This document shows, piece after piece, positions 55,101-64,000 of a DNA stretch of 64,000 bases; the stretch's first letter is position 1; the number at the start of each line of letters is the position of its first letter. Under the pieces are notes generated by a model. That model ran no database searches. It was not told where the DNA came from and was given only the letters and a program-made list of their open reading frames with translations. The position numbers and the translations under genes were made by a program. Source of the stretch: Thozetella sp. PMI_491 (Eukaryota > Ascomycota > Sordariomycetes > Chaetosphaeriales > Chaetosphaeriaceae); NCBI GenBank assembly GCA_021432635.1, contig MU270035.1:676801-740800 (forward strand), read 5' to 3'.

Positions 55101-57176
55101 TGTGAAACACTGCCTCAAGCATCGGCCTTTCCACAGCATGACCACGTTTTCTTTTCTCGTATGATGCTTTGCCGCCCGTGTTAGAGAAACAAGGATCCGA
55201 TTTTCCCTTGCGTGCATCCTCTTGGGCAAGTGGATATCTGTCTGCGTGCGAAGAGGTCGTTGCTGAAGGCTGCTTATCGGCAACCTTCTCACAGCCAGGT
55301 ATTGCAACTTCCACTAAGCATTCTCTTCCTCTACACCCCTTTGTGCACCCTCTTATGCAGTCTAACCTCCTAGCTAAACAAGTTGTATAATTATCGGGAC
55401 AATTTGCTCAGAAGGACATGCGTTCGTGTCACTGTCGTCAGTTAGAGGCAGATGCAGCGTAATCCCAGCATCATGCTCATTCTGTCCCGTTGATATCGAT
55501 TCCCCGGCGCCCAATCCCTGGGACAACTCATTCTCAACCAATGTATCATGCGGTGTGAGTGATCTGTTTTTGGAATGCCAAATCGGGGTCTCTACGGACA
55601 TATTCGAACGTCAATCTGCTATCCCGTGTCCGCTTGACCGCAACGTGTCAAGCTTGTCGAACGCTTCTCAACCGTTGGCCGCCACCACGTTTTCACTTGG
55701 TCGATCTGACCGGTTCTCTGCGAAGGCTAGTCGACAAGGATGCCTAGTTGAGTGAGTTGGTACCTATCCATGACTACCGTAAGCCCCGGGGCTCTATGTA
55801 TCCCGAAATACCGTGTAATGAAGCTATCTGGGTCGATGCGGCTCTGCCTCCTATCAGCCGGCGCCACCTACATCGGCAAGCCCTCATACCAAACCCCCCT
55901 GGGTTCTCGGTAACGGTAGGATGAATTTTCCTAGTCATCTGACCTGCACCGTCGAGACCGGTGCTGGGGCATGGTAGCATGTCCCTTGTTTAACAGGCTG
56001 CCCGGCGGAGCCTGACTCCATAAACTGGAGTGTTCCTACGGTTCGTGTTCCGGTCGCTAGCCTCACAGGGACGAGCATACCTTGCATACCCGCCTTATCG
56101 TTCTTTTCCCTTCCGCGCCCGCGCCCTCTCTGAGAGAGTAGCTCTGCCATCCCTCACGGCCGTGTCCCGTGCGTGACACAGCAGCACCCAAGTTCGCTGC
56201 TAGCCAGCCAGATCTCACCGCAATATCAGCTTGGGGCTCTCCCCACGCACGGCCTACCGCGGGCAGTTAAGGGACCCCTCATGGCGGGCCGTTGTCCATA
56301 GAGAGCCCATGGTCGGCCCATGTGCCTCCCCTTCGACCCAGTCGTGCACCCGCGAGCGACTGCACTTCCCGGGGCCCAGTTCGGGTCGCACCCGGGCGCC
56401 CATGCTGAACCGGTGGTGGCGAGCAAGGGCGAGACCTACGGCGGCTTGTCTCGGCTGTCTCTGATCTAGCCTTGTGCATGCATACGTTCGACGTCTTTCA
56501 CATGAAGGCGCATCACGTAGCTCTTATACGTGCGCCCTTGGGTAGTAGATAGCAAGCTATCCACGCCGACACTTGGTGGCTTGTATGAATGGAAAGCGTG
56601 GCGGTGGTTTTGTATCTTGGTGTATTCGTGGGGGCAGTCTAGGCCATCGTTGTGCGCCTACCAGGGGGGTCCCTCTCCTTCCTCATGAGGAAGTAACCAA
56701 GGTGACTGGTCATAAGCTAGGCCAAGCCTGGGCTGAGTTGAATAGGCTTCAAATCGCCGGTGATAGTTCACCTGAAGTCCAAGATGTGACTGCATACACG
56801 CGTGTAGAAGCACTGCGTTCACTTATGCGGTGTATTTGAGTTTTCTATAGTGATTGCTAGGGTTACTGCTGCTTGAGTGGCCTTGTTGTCGCTTCTCCAA
56901 AGATATCTGCGTGGAAAAAGTCTCACGGAGCTGGTATAGAGGTCTGGGCGATAATGGTGACCGACATGCATTCCTGATTACTCTAAGTACTTGCAGCAGA
57001 GACCTACCAACGCTCTTCGGTGCAAAACGCTAAACAGTAGAGCTATCTAGGTTCCTTGCCATACACGCAAGCCATCCGAGGGAACTCCTGTAGTGGGTAT
57101 ATCTTCTAAATGCGCCAACAAAAAGCAGACCAATTATCTCCTTACTCAATTCTACCGCCAGTTCTTGCATAGTTGC
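52145..57176. other. Gene-poor GC-rich region, no supported gene
   Basis: About 5 kb with many chance open frames because of GC richness. The longest, two overlapping plus-strand frames at 54,146-55,184, are Arg/Pro/Ser-rich with no motif and read through each other, so neither is accepted. Homopolymer T and A runs lie at about 52,460, 53,180-53,200 and 53,410-53,420, and purine/pyrimidine-biased tracts at 52,680-52,760. A plus-strand open frame at 56,573-56,839 has no recognised family. The region may be a long regulatory or untranslated region, or hold a non-coding RNA. Confidence 0.4.
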
Positions 57177-60100
57177 TTAGTCCCACACATCGGTGTCCAT
57201 CAGCCCGGCGGCTAGGAAGGTCGCGTTCAGAGGGTTCTGGTTCTCCTTCCCAGTTTGGATGCCCATCTTGCTGAGCTCCGCGTCTGTATCGGCATACTCC
57301 AGGAAGTCGTCTAGGTTGTCTAGAACTGCGCTGACGTCGTCCTCTTTGCTCCCTTGCATGGCGCCTTGCATGGCGCCAGAAAGGTCTATATTGTTCGTGC
57401 TGTCTCCTTGGTGCTCTCCGAAAAGCTCGCTGCTATCTCCATTTCCATCGCCCATCACATCTTCCATGGCTATGTCGGTGTCCGCCTGGATGAATGCCTC
57501 CGCCATGGCATCTGCCGCGGGGCTTGGGCAGTACTGTTGTGACTCGCGAGGGAGCAAGCGCCCCACGCTACGACTTTGCAGAAGCGCGCCGTTGCTGATG
57601 CGGCGCGACATAGTAGCGAAATGGCGGGCGAACTGCTGCGTTGAGCCTGAAAGGTGGTTCTTGAGGGCGTCGAGGGGTGGGGGAGATGCGGCGCGATGAT
57701 GGGCGGCTGTTCTGGAGCCGTTATCGCTGCTGCAGGAAGAAGACTCGTCATGGTCTTCCTCTCCGGGAAGGGCGGCCCAGGAGACTCGCTTCCTTGTCTT
57801 CGTGACCTTAGAAATAGACCGAGTAGGAGAGCGGCGGAGCCACGGATTCAATAGGTTGGCGTCCATCAGTATCTGGGTGCTTGGAAGACGGCCGTCGCCG
57901 AGAGAGATACGCGCTCCATTAGAGGCACGACGATCCCGGCAGGGCGTCTCATCTGCTGTGAAAGACTTGACAGACACAGAGAAGTCCGGTGTAGGAAGGC
58001 TTGACTGCCTTGTCTCAGGAGTCGAAGGAAGGACAAGCCGGGAAGGAGGGGTGCCTTTTCCTAGTTCTGGCGCCGAGCACGAAACGTGATCTGGTAGGGT
58101 AGAAACGTCAACGTCCATGAGACCGCTATCGCTAGTAGGTGATGACAAGGGGTTGAATTGTTTGGTCGTGGGGAGCACAGGCTGTGAAGAATATTGTCGG
58201 CGGTCTGTTGACAGTATGCCAGGAGGGTTCGACGCAGAGAATGATGCGAGGGCATGAGATGCAATAGAAGACAGGCGTGAGCAATCATGTTCCGATAGCA
58301 ATAGTGTCTCTGCCGTGGTTGGGCTGAACTCTCGTGGCACACTAGCCGCGTCTGTGGACCGGAAACTTTGCATTTCCGATTGAAGGTTTGTATGAGCCTC
58401 GTTGCTTATCTGCAGGCCGATTCTAGTTGAGAGGCTAGTAATTCTATGTCCCCTGGCTTGAGAAGAAGGGGAGGGGGCAGCCAGGTTAAGAGGTGAGGAG
58501 CACGTCGTAGTCTCAGCGAAAGGTTTCTGCTGTTCGTGCAGTAAACCTGGACTGGCAGGTGCTGTGCGGTTTTCATAATCCGCCAGTATCCCCTCTGGGC
58601 TCTTTATGGAAGTCTTGGTCGGTGACTGTAGCATGACACTTCGAAGGTGACACTCCGATGTTGTGTCATTAGTATTCTTCAGTTCTAGGCTGCTGTCGAG
58701 AGCCATCACATTAGTATCCGCCAAAGGGAGACTGCTAGACACAGGGATTACTGCATCTAATTTAGGCTCGATTGTGACGAGATCATCGGCGCCAGCAAGG
58801 GGCAGCTCGTCGAACAGTTCTGGTATAGGCGAGATAAGTCCTGGGAAAAGTCCTGGAAGTCGTTCTGCTGGCAACTCCGAAGCTCCGTCGTTGACGGCAA
58901 CTGCTATCGAATTATCCATCGGCTTTTCAGCAAGTTGAGACTTGAGCTGTGGCAGGCGTTCCGGCAACTGCTCTTCTGTCCCATCACGCACGAGAAGAGG
59001 CCCCGATGCACTGGCTTCGAGAGACACCACTGCTTCTTCAAGAGACACCACTGCTGCTTCAGGAGACACCACTGCTGCTTCAGGTGAGGATATCGATGCT
59101 TGCTCGGGAGCTGAATGACGTGTTGGAGCGGTGTCATCTGAGCAAGTCGCTAGAGGTGAAACGCTTTCTGTGAAAGAGCTTGGATTGAGTGACGGAGACG
59201 GAGAAGCAACCAGTGTTGGTCCGTCGACAAACGAGTCTGGCGGATCCCGGCATTCTGTATCGGCTGATGTACCAACATTGTCGCTAGGCCCTTCCACTTG
59301 TTGAACATTATCACGTTCGCCGCCGGAAGAGTAGTGGCTCGGAGAAGACGACACAAGGTTCTGTGAGACAACAATCTGGTCAAAAGTGACCTCGTCGATG
59401 CGCAATTCGGTGTCTGCTGCAAGTGATTCGATGTGGATAATCTGGGACTCCGGTTGTAGCGGAGCTGGGTCTAGCTTGAGCATGCGAGAAACCTTGCTTC
59501 TGAAGTGGAAGCTGTTGTCTTCCTGGGTCTCAAACTCGGCATCAACGCCGGGCTCTTGCTTGATGAAAACTGCCTCGTCCACGATGTCTATTTCAGCCTC
59601 CTGGACAGGTGCGGCTTGTGCTTTGGGCACCGCACGACGGGCCGTTGTCCTTGCCTCACTACCCTTGTTGTGGCGATTCCATATACGCATCGAGCGAGGT
59701 GAAAGATCTGGGATCAATGATACATCGGCAACCGGCGAAGATCGAGGCAAAATGCAACATTCTGGTTGGACTGATTCTTGCCGTGAAGCAGCGCCATCCC
59801 CATGTGCGTCTCCGATGCCGTCGTCTGCGGGGGAGGAATTTCTTCCTTCAATCTGCCGAGGCGCCTCCTCAGTTACGGTTGTCGTTGAATGCGCGGTGTC
59901 TGCGGTCTGTATTGTAGCTGGAACGAAATTCGTTACGTTCCGTCTAGACTGCCTTGTCGTCATTGAATGCTTAGGCATGCTTCTTTGGGGCTTCGCAGGG
60001 GCGATCTCGCTAGCTTCTAGGCCGTTAAGAGCTAGAACGCTCGTACTTGCAGTTGCCCGCAGAACTGAGCTATCGGATAACGGGGTGGTGTCTGGGATGG

Positions 60101-60722
60101 GGACCTGTTCCTCGTTGTCGAGCGACTCTTGTGTCCTCCTTCTCTTGGCACTCCTGGCCTGCCTCCGCAGCCAGGATGTAGCGGCCGATCTCTTCAGACT
60201 TCCGTGACCGGGTGTCCAGAAATCTTCTTCGGACAGTTCAGTCGGACCACCGGCTACCCTGACTTCCACTTCGACATCTGTGTCCAGAGCTGGTCCGCTT
60301 GGCACAGAGTCCTTCCGAGTGGCGCGAGAGGGGCTATGGTCATCGTGAACTGAGAGGGGAGAGGGCGAACTTGGGCTAGTCGGGACGGGTTGGCCGAGCG
60401 TAGCTACATCTGTGACGCTTGTGCTTGAGTCTGTCTCGTGAGTCGTAGTGCTGGTTCTAGACTTGGAAAGCCAAGGGTTCGTCCACCCAGCCTCCTTCGT
60501 GAACGGGCCGCGCAGAGACGCCGAGAGCAGGAAAACTGGATTCCCGCGAAGGAAACTCTGACCCTGGGCCTCGATGCGCCGGCGGCGCTCGTCTGGGTCT
60601 TCATGATCGTCGTCGTCGGAGCCGGCGTAAAGGATGTCGTCTTCGGCTAGGGATGCCTCGCTGTAGATGGGAAACTCGCCAGGGGCAAGCCAACCCCATT
60701 TAGAAGCTGCATTTCGCTTCAT
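57177..60722 (-). CDS. Large disordered protein of unknown function
   Basis: Single exon, 1,181 residues. The N terminus is the most structured-looking part. It has SKWGWLAPGEFPIYSE, SDDDDHED, RRRIEAQGQSFLRGNPVFLLSASLRGPF and GWTNPWL. The rest is low-complexity, rich in Ser, Pro, Thr and acidic residues. A C-terminal conserved patch is LLNPWLRRSPTRSISKVTKTRKRVSWA, followed by an acidic tail. The N-terminal RRRIE/FLRG/GWTNPW arrangement recalls a group of Pezizomycotina proteins that some databases label protamine P1, but that label has no functional basis that I know of. A stretch near 59,030-59,092 encodes a heptad repeat. Basic patches suggest a nuclear location. I cannot assign a function. 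Confidence 0.72.
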   Translation of the reverse strand: MKRNAASKWGWLAPGEFPIYSEASLAEDDILYAGSDDDDHEDPDERRRRIEAQGQSFLRGNPVFLLSASLRGPFTKEAGWTNPWLSKSRTSTTTHETDSSTSVTDVATLGQPVPTSPSSPSPLSVHDDHSPSRATRKDSVPSGPALDTDVEVEVRVAGGPTELSEEDFWTPGHGSLKRSAATSWLRRQARSAKRRRTQESLDNEEQVPIPDTTPLSDSSVLRATASTSVLALNGLEASEIAPAKPQRSMPKHSMTTRQSRRNVTNFVPATIQTADTAHSTTTVTEEAPRQIEGRNSSPADDGIGDAHGDGAASRQESVQPECCILPRSSPVADVSLIPDLSPRSMRIWNRHNKGSEARTTARRAVPKAQAAPVQEAEIDIVDEAVFIKQEPGVDAEFETQEDNSFHFRSKVSRMLKLDPAPLQPESQIIHIESLAADTELRIDEVTFDQIVVSQNLVSSSPSHYSSGGERDNVQQVEGPSDNVGTSADTECRDPPDSFVDGPTLVASPSPSLNPSSFTESVSPLATCSDDTAPTRHSAPEQASISSPEAAVVSPEAAVVSLEEAVVSLEASASGPLLVRDGTEEQLPERLPQLKSQLAEKPMDNSIAVAVNDGASELPAERLPGLFPGLISPIPELFDELPLAGADDLVTIEPKLDAVIPVSSSLPLADTNVMALDSSLELKNTNDTTSECHLRSVMLQSPTKTSIKSPEGILADYENRTAPASPGLLHEQQKPFAETTTCSSPLNLAAPSPSSQARGHRITSLSTRIGLQISNEAHTNLQSEMQSFRSTDAASVPREFSPTTAETLLLSEHDCSRLSSIASHALASFSASNPPGILSTDRRQYSSQPVLPTTKQFNPLSSPTSDSGLMDVDVSTLPDHVSCSAPELGKGTPPSRLVLPSTPETRQSSLPTPDFSVSVKSFTADETPCRDRRASNGARISLGDGRLPSTQILMDANLLNPWLRRSPTRSISKVTKTRKRVSWAALPGEEDHDESSSCSSDNGSRTAAHHRAASPPPLDALKNHLSGSTQQFARHFATMSRRISNGALLQSRSVGRLLPRESQQYCPSPAADAMAEAFIQADTDIAMEDVMGDGNGDSSELFGEHQGDSTNNIDLSGAMQGAMQGSKEDDVSAVLDNLDDFLEYADTDAELSKMGIQTGKENQNPLNATFLAAGLMDTDVWD
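59030..59092. repeat. 21-bp tandem repeat inside the disordered-protein gene
   Basis: About three imperfect copies of a 21-bp unit (AGAGACACCACTGCTGCTTC-like) that encode repeats of the type SPEAAVV/SLEEAVV on the minus strand. The unit is a multiple of three, so expansion keeps the frame. Confidence 0.7.
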
Positions 60723-61739
60723 TGTCGTACTTGATTGCCATGAATCGTCTCGGGATGCATCAGGGTTGCTGACGACGGAGGGGGATGATTAGATAGGAGA
60801 TTGTGGTGGGCTCAATCCGTGGTCGATGGTGAAAATGGCAGTCGTTGCCCGGGGAGGTTCTGCCCTGAGCGCCCGAAAGAAGTTAGTGGGTGACGCGCTT
60901 CCATTTACGCGACTTCAATTAAAGAGGGGACGCGAGATCACATGCGGTTACCTAAATAGGCGAATTATGGGGCCGTAGACATGGGATAAACAAACGCCTT
61001 CTAGGCAGAGACGCCCAGCCGATGGTCCCGCACGGCCGTTGCTCTCTATCTAGTAGCTCTTAGCTGTCTCACGATGACCGTGATTCGATCAGCCTTGAAG
61101 AGACGGTGATGCATGCGGCAAAATTTTGGTGTCCTTGGTTCATAGCCCTAATAATATGTGCGCGTGGTGGCGGTGACAGCTGCAGCCGCCAGCACTCCGT
61201 ATTTCGAAATGTGTGCGAGCAAACGCTACAGCAAATTTGTCAAAGAAGGCTTAGAACGCCCCCTTTCCCTCAAGCATCCGTTTTCGTTCTCTATACAAAG
61301 CACCTATAGGCCTTGTCTAGTATCCAGGTTCAGCGGGCATAGTGGAGCCGAGTCACAGACATATGTGGCTTTCTCGTCAAGGCATCCCGTTACCTACTTC
61401 CTTGACAAATTTCATGATCTGGGTAAATACACACCCGCAGTGGGTACTGTGCTGCAACTAGCCTATTTGTATCTTCGATTCCTGAAGCTCTACTGCCTTG
61501 AAAAGCTATAAGAGGCTCAGAGGTATGCGCCATAGAAGGCGAACTGGGGATTTAAAAGTTGGCTACCTAGCTAGGTAGGTGTGCAATAACTGTTACAGCA
61601 AGGATCCATTTCTGGCCGGGCTGGCGGCTCGGTAAGCACCAAAACAGTGGAATCAATCTTTTTCTTGGAGACTACACTGACCCCGCAATATATGCTCTCT
61701 TTCCATAACCTCAGCCCTGGGAACAAGAGTCGTGGAGAA
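60723..61739. other. Intergenic between divergent genes
   Basis: About 1 kb with the promoters of the disordered-protein gene (minus) and the HET gene (plus). A plus-strand open frame at 61,158-61,511 lacks any family motif. No gene supported. Confidence 0.45.
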
Positions 61740-63615
61740 ATGCGTCTCCTAAATACTCGCTCAATGGAGCTGGCGCTATTCGCGTCTGATGCGCATCGGC
61801 CTACCTATGCAGCCTTATCCCACACTTGGGAGGATAACGAAGTAGCCTATCAGGATATGCTCTCCTCGTCAAAAGGAACGCTAGGGCAAGGGCTTAGCAA
61901 GATTAGGCACGCCTGCGAGCAGGCCGTTCGGGATAATATAGAATGGATCTGGATTGATACGTAAGTAGCTCAATATTGTGTCCCGCTTATAAAGTTTCTG
62001 TCGGCATCTTCGAGGCTCATAAAGGGTGTTGAGCAGCTGCTGCATTGATAAGACCAGTAGTGCGGAGCTGGCCGAGGCTATAAATTCCATGGTAAACCGT
62101 GGCTCGTCGTACCGTACCGGCTCTTGAACATTGATTAACACACAAACTCAGTTCCAATGGTACAAGCGATCTGTAGTCTGCTACGCCTATCTGTCGGATG
62201 TGCATGATGTCTCCGAAATCCAATCAAGCAGGTGGTTTACTCGAGGCTGGACTCTTCAAGAGCTTTTGGCTCCAACCGCCGTTCGGTTCTACAGTAAAAA
62301 TTGGTCACCGCTAGGCAGCAGAGACGACCTCAGTCGTCAAATTACCGAGGCCACGGGTATCGAGCATGAGTTCCTTCAAGGGAGAGATCTCCGTTTTGCC
62401 AGCGTTGCGAAGCGAATGTCATGGTCCTCTCTTCGAGCGACTACCCGCACCGAAGATTTAGCATACTGTCTACTCGGAATATTCGATGTCAACATGCCTT
62501 TACTATACGGGGAAGGGGAGAAAGCCTTTCTACGCCTTCAGGAGGAGATATTAAAATCCACTGCTGATTATTCTCTGTTCGCATGGGGCAGTCTTGTTGA
62601 ATCGGATACCATCCACAAATACGGCAGTGGCGCGGGGACTGGTCAGGAGCTCGTCAACTGGGATGTGCAGAGAGACACCACTCCGCTTCTGGGTCTCTTC
62701 GCCGCATCACCACGAGACTTTCAATATTCGAAATCCTTTGTCATGCATGGGCCGTATATGGACTATTTGACCATGGATACACAGCCGCCGATAATTTTTG
62801 GCCGAGGAGTCCGTATCAGGCTACCTACTCTGGGCACATGGGAGCAACGCACCTACTGGTGGAGCCCACTAGAGCTTCAACAGTCCCGGACGGGATGTAT
62901 TGCCATCCTCGGCTGTAAATTGAGCGATGACACCGAAGACGCTATCGGCATCCCACTTATGGGCTGGGCCAACAGGAACATGGGCAGGAGGCAGGACCTT
63001 GTCGTGCTCCGAGACGACATCTACCGACCATTGTGGCGAGGAGGGGTTTCAGACCGCCTGAGAGAGATGGTCATCAAACCCGAGGTACGACCGGAGCTCC
63101 AGACCGGCGATATCATTTTCGAGGAGTTTGACTGTCCGGGAATGGTATTTGCCGGTTGCGATTATTACTCGCTGCACCTCGAATATATGGCTGCAGAGCG
63201 ACTGATACGACCTCGTAAGGTGGGACCAAGTGGACGGATCTTTTCCGCCTATTGGGAGAGAAAAGGCAAAAGCGCGAGAGCTCTGGCTGTGGTCTTTGGC
63301 AAGGTCAAGAGAGCAGATCTCTCCCTTGCCGAACAGCCTTTGTATGTGGGCTTCAACTCTGTTCGTGGCAGGAAAGAGACGCAGGGGAAAGCAGATATCT
63401 TTGATACGACGATTGAGAACTCGCTAGAAGCCAACCTTCACGGACAGCAGTCGCTGCCATGCCCGTTTGGGGTAGCCACTTGGACTTATAAGCAGGGGTT
63501 TGACCAATTTCCAGTTGCTGTAACGTCGAGGAGGACATCGTTTGTGAATAATGGAACTACTGTTACGGTAGACATCATCAAGATACAGATGAACAAACAA
63601 TTAAATAGAGGCTAG
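61740..63615 (+). CDS. HET-domain (heterokaryon incompatibility-type) protein
   Basis: Three exons, 61740-61960, 62037-62091 and 62152-63615, with introns of 76 and 60 bp, give 579 residues. The start MRLLNT is the canonical HET N terminus. ALSHTWEDNEV, then WIWIDTCCIDKTSSAELAEAINSM (made whole by the 55-bp second exon), then YAYLSDV and SRWFTRGWTLQELLAP are the core HET motifs. RTEDLAYCLLGIFDVNMPLLYGEGEKAFLRLQEEI follows, as in HET-E/vic-type proteins. The C-terminal 350 residues have no NACHT, ankyrin or WD40 repeats. HET domains trigger cell death when incompatible strains fuse. The gene is intact, with no frameshift. Confidence 0.9.
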
Positions 63616-64000
63616 AGCTTATCAACGTTATTTATTATCCCTGAAGAGTGGTACGAACGGCAAGGGAGCTGAATAGAGGTTTTACTCCTATAGACTGTTG
63701 TCTGCCTGATTCTTGGCCCTATAACTATACTTCACTCCTTAAGGAGACAAACCCAATGTATGAGTCTTCTATAGGAATAAGTGTATTCATGTACTCAAAA
63801 TCAATTACTGCAGAAAATAATCTAGCCATAATCTGCACGACGATTCTTGAAGAGCGAGAGAACCAGCGGCTTGGGACTGGCGGAAATTGACAATCATGAC
63901 AACCGAGAGTTGCACTGAGCAGGCCATTTGGTGAAGGCGTATCGGTAGACTTTTTTTTTTTGGCTTTGCTAAGGCGAATGTAGAGGTGCAGACAGTGTCG
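63616..64000. other. 3' flank of the HET gene, nothing identified
   Basis: No coding signal. A T run is at 63,952-63,961. The window ends here. Confidence 0.5.

Noticed and set aside
54146-55184. Two long overlapping plus-strand reading frames (319 and 242 residues)
   Set aside because: They overlap for about 650 bp in different frames, are Arg/Pro/Ser-rich as expected from GC bias, show no domain, signal peptide or splice pattern, and lie in a gene-poor block.
56573-56839. Plus-strand 88-codon frame with a helical-looking C terminus
   Set aside because: No start context, no family match and no neighbouring exons. I considered it a fragment of an unknown gene but cannot support it.
1-64000. 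CRISPR arrays, prophage or bacterial operons
   Set aside because: The window is eukaryotic with spliceosomal introns throughout. No regularly spaced direct repeats were seen.

Overview
The window is eukaryotic and reads as a filamentous ascomycete (Pezizomycotina, most likely Sordariomycetes). Most genes are broken by short GT-AG introns of about 47-130 bp (a few longer, up to 248 bp). The families are typical of moulds: HET, UstYa/DUF3328, RTA1, Zn2Cys6 regulators, DOMON-cytochrome b561, DUF5672, RNase T2. Genes are GC-rich and are separated by AT-rich, repeat-bearing stretches with C-to-T decay like repeat-induced point mutation (RIP). A run of N at 52,015-52,144 shows this is a scaffold. 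All gene models were built by hand from reading frames, splice consensus and family motifs.

Layout. 0-20 kb is patchy. It holds a FAD monooxygenase (586-2074), a 2 kb AT-rich repeat desert, a Ser/Thr-rich membrane protein, a DOMON-b561 membrane haem protein (5799-7192), and a gene graveyard with aldehyde dehydrogenase and flavin oxidase fragments (8.7-9.55 kb). A long repeat-rich tract (10.7-13 kb) follows, then a CorA-like membrane protein, a fungal RelA/SpoT-domain protein (14785-16998), more repeats including a tRNA-like Pol III unit, and a C2-domain protein.

21-37 kb is denser: a SIMPL-domain protein, an O-methyltransferase with a 21-nt microexon, a GNAT acetyltransferase, a secreted RNase T2, a UstYa-like protein, a SET-domain protein, a second O-methyltransferase, a Ser/Thr-rich single-pass protein and a membrane-anchored thioredoxin. 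The UstYa/SET/methyltransferase neighbourhood is the best candidate for a small biosynthetic locus, but I see no RiPP precursor, NRPS or PKS.

37-52 kb has a cupin, an RTA1 exporter-like protein, a Zn2Cys6 regulator convergent with an MFS permease, a C2H2-like protein with an apparent 2-nt frameshift, a second Zn2Cys6 regulator and a DUF5672 glycosyltransferase-like protein. 52-57 kb is gene-poor, with the assembly gap. 57-64 kb holds a 1,181-residue disordered protein and a HET-domain incompatibility protein.

Most neighbours share no obvious pathway. The plausible functional groupings are the UstYa-SET-OMT stretch and the regulator/transporter pair at 41-45 kb.
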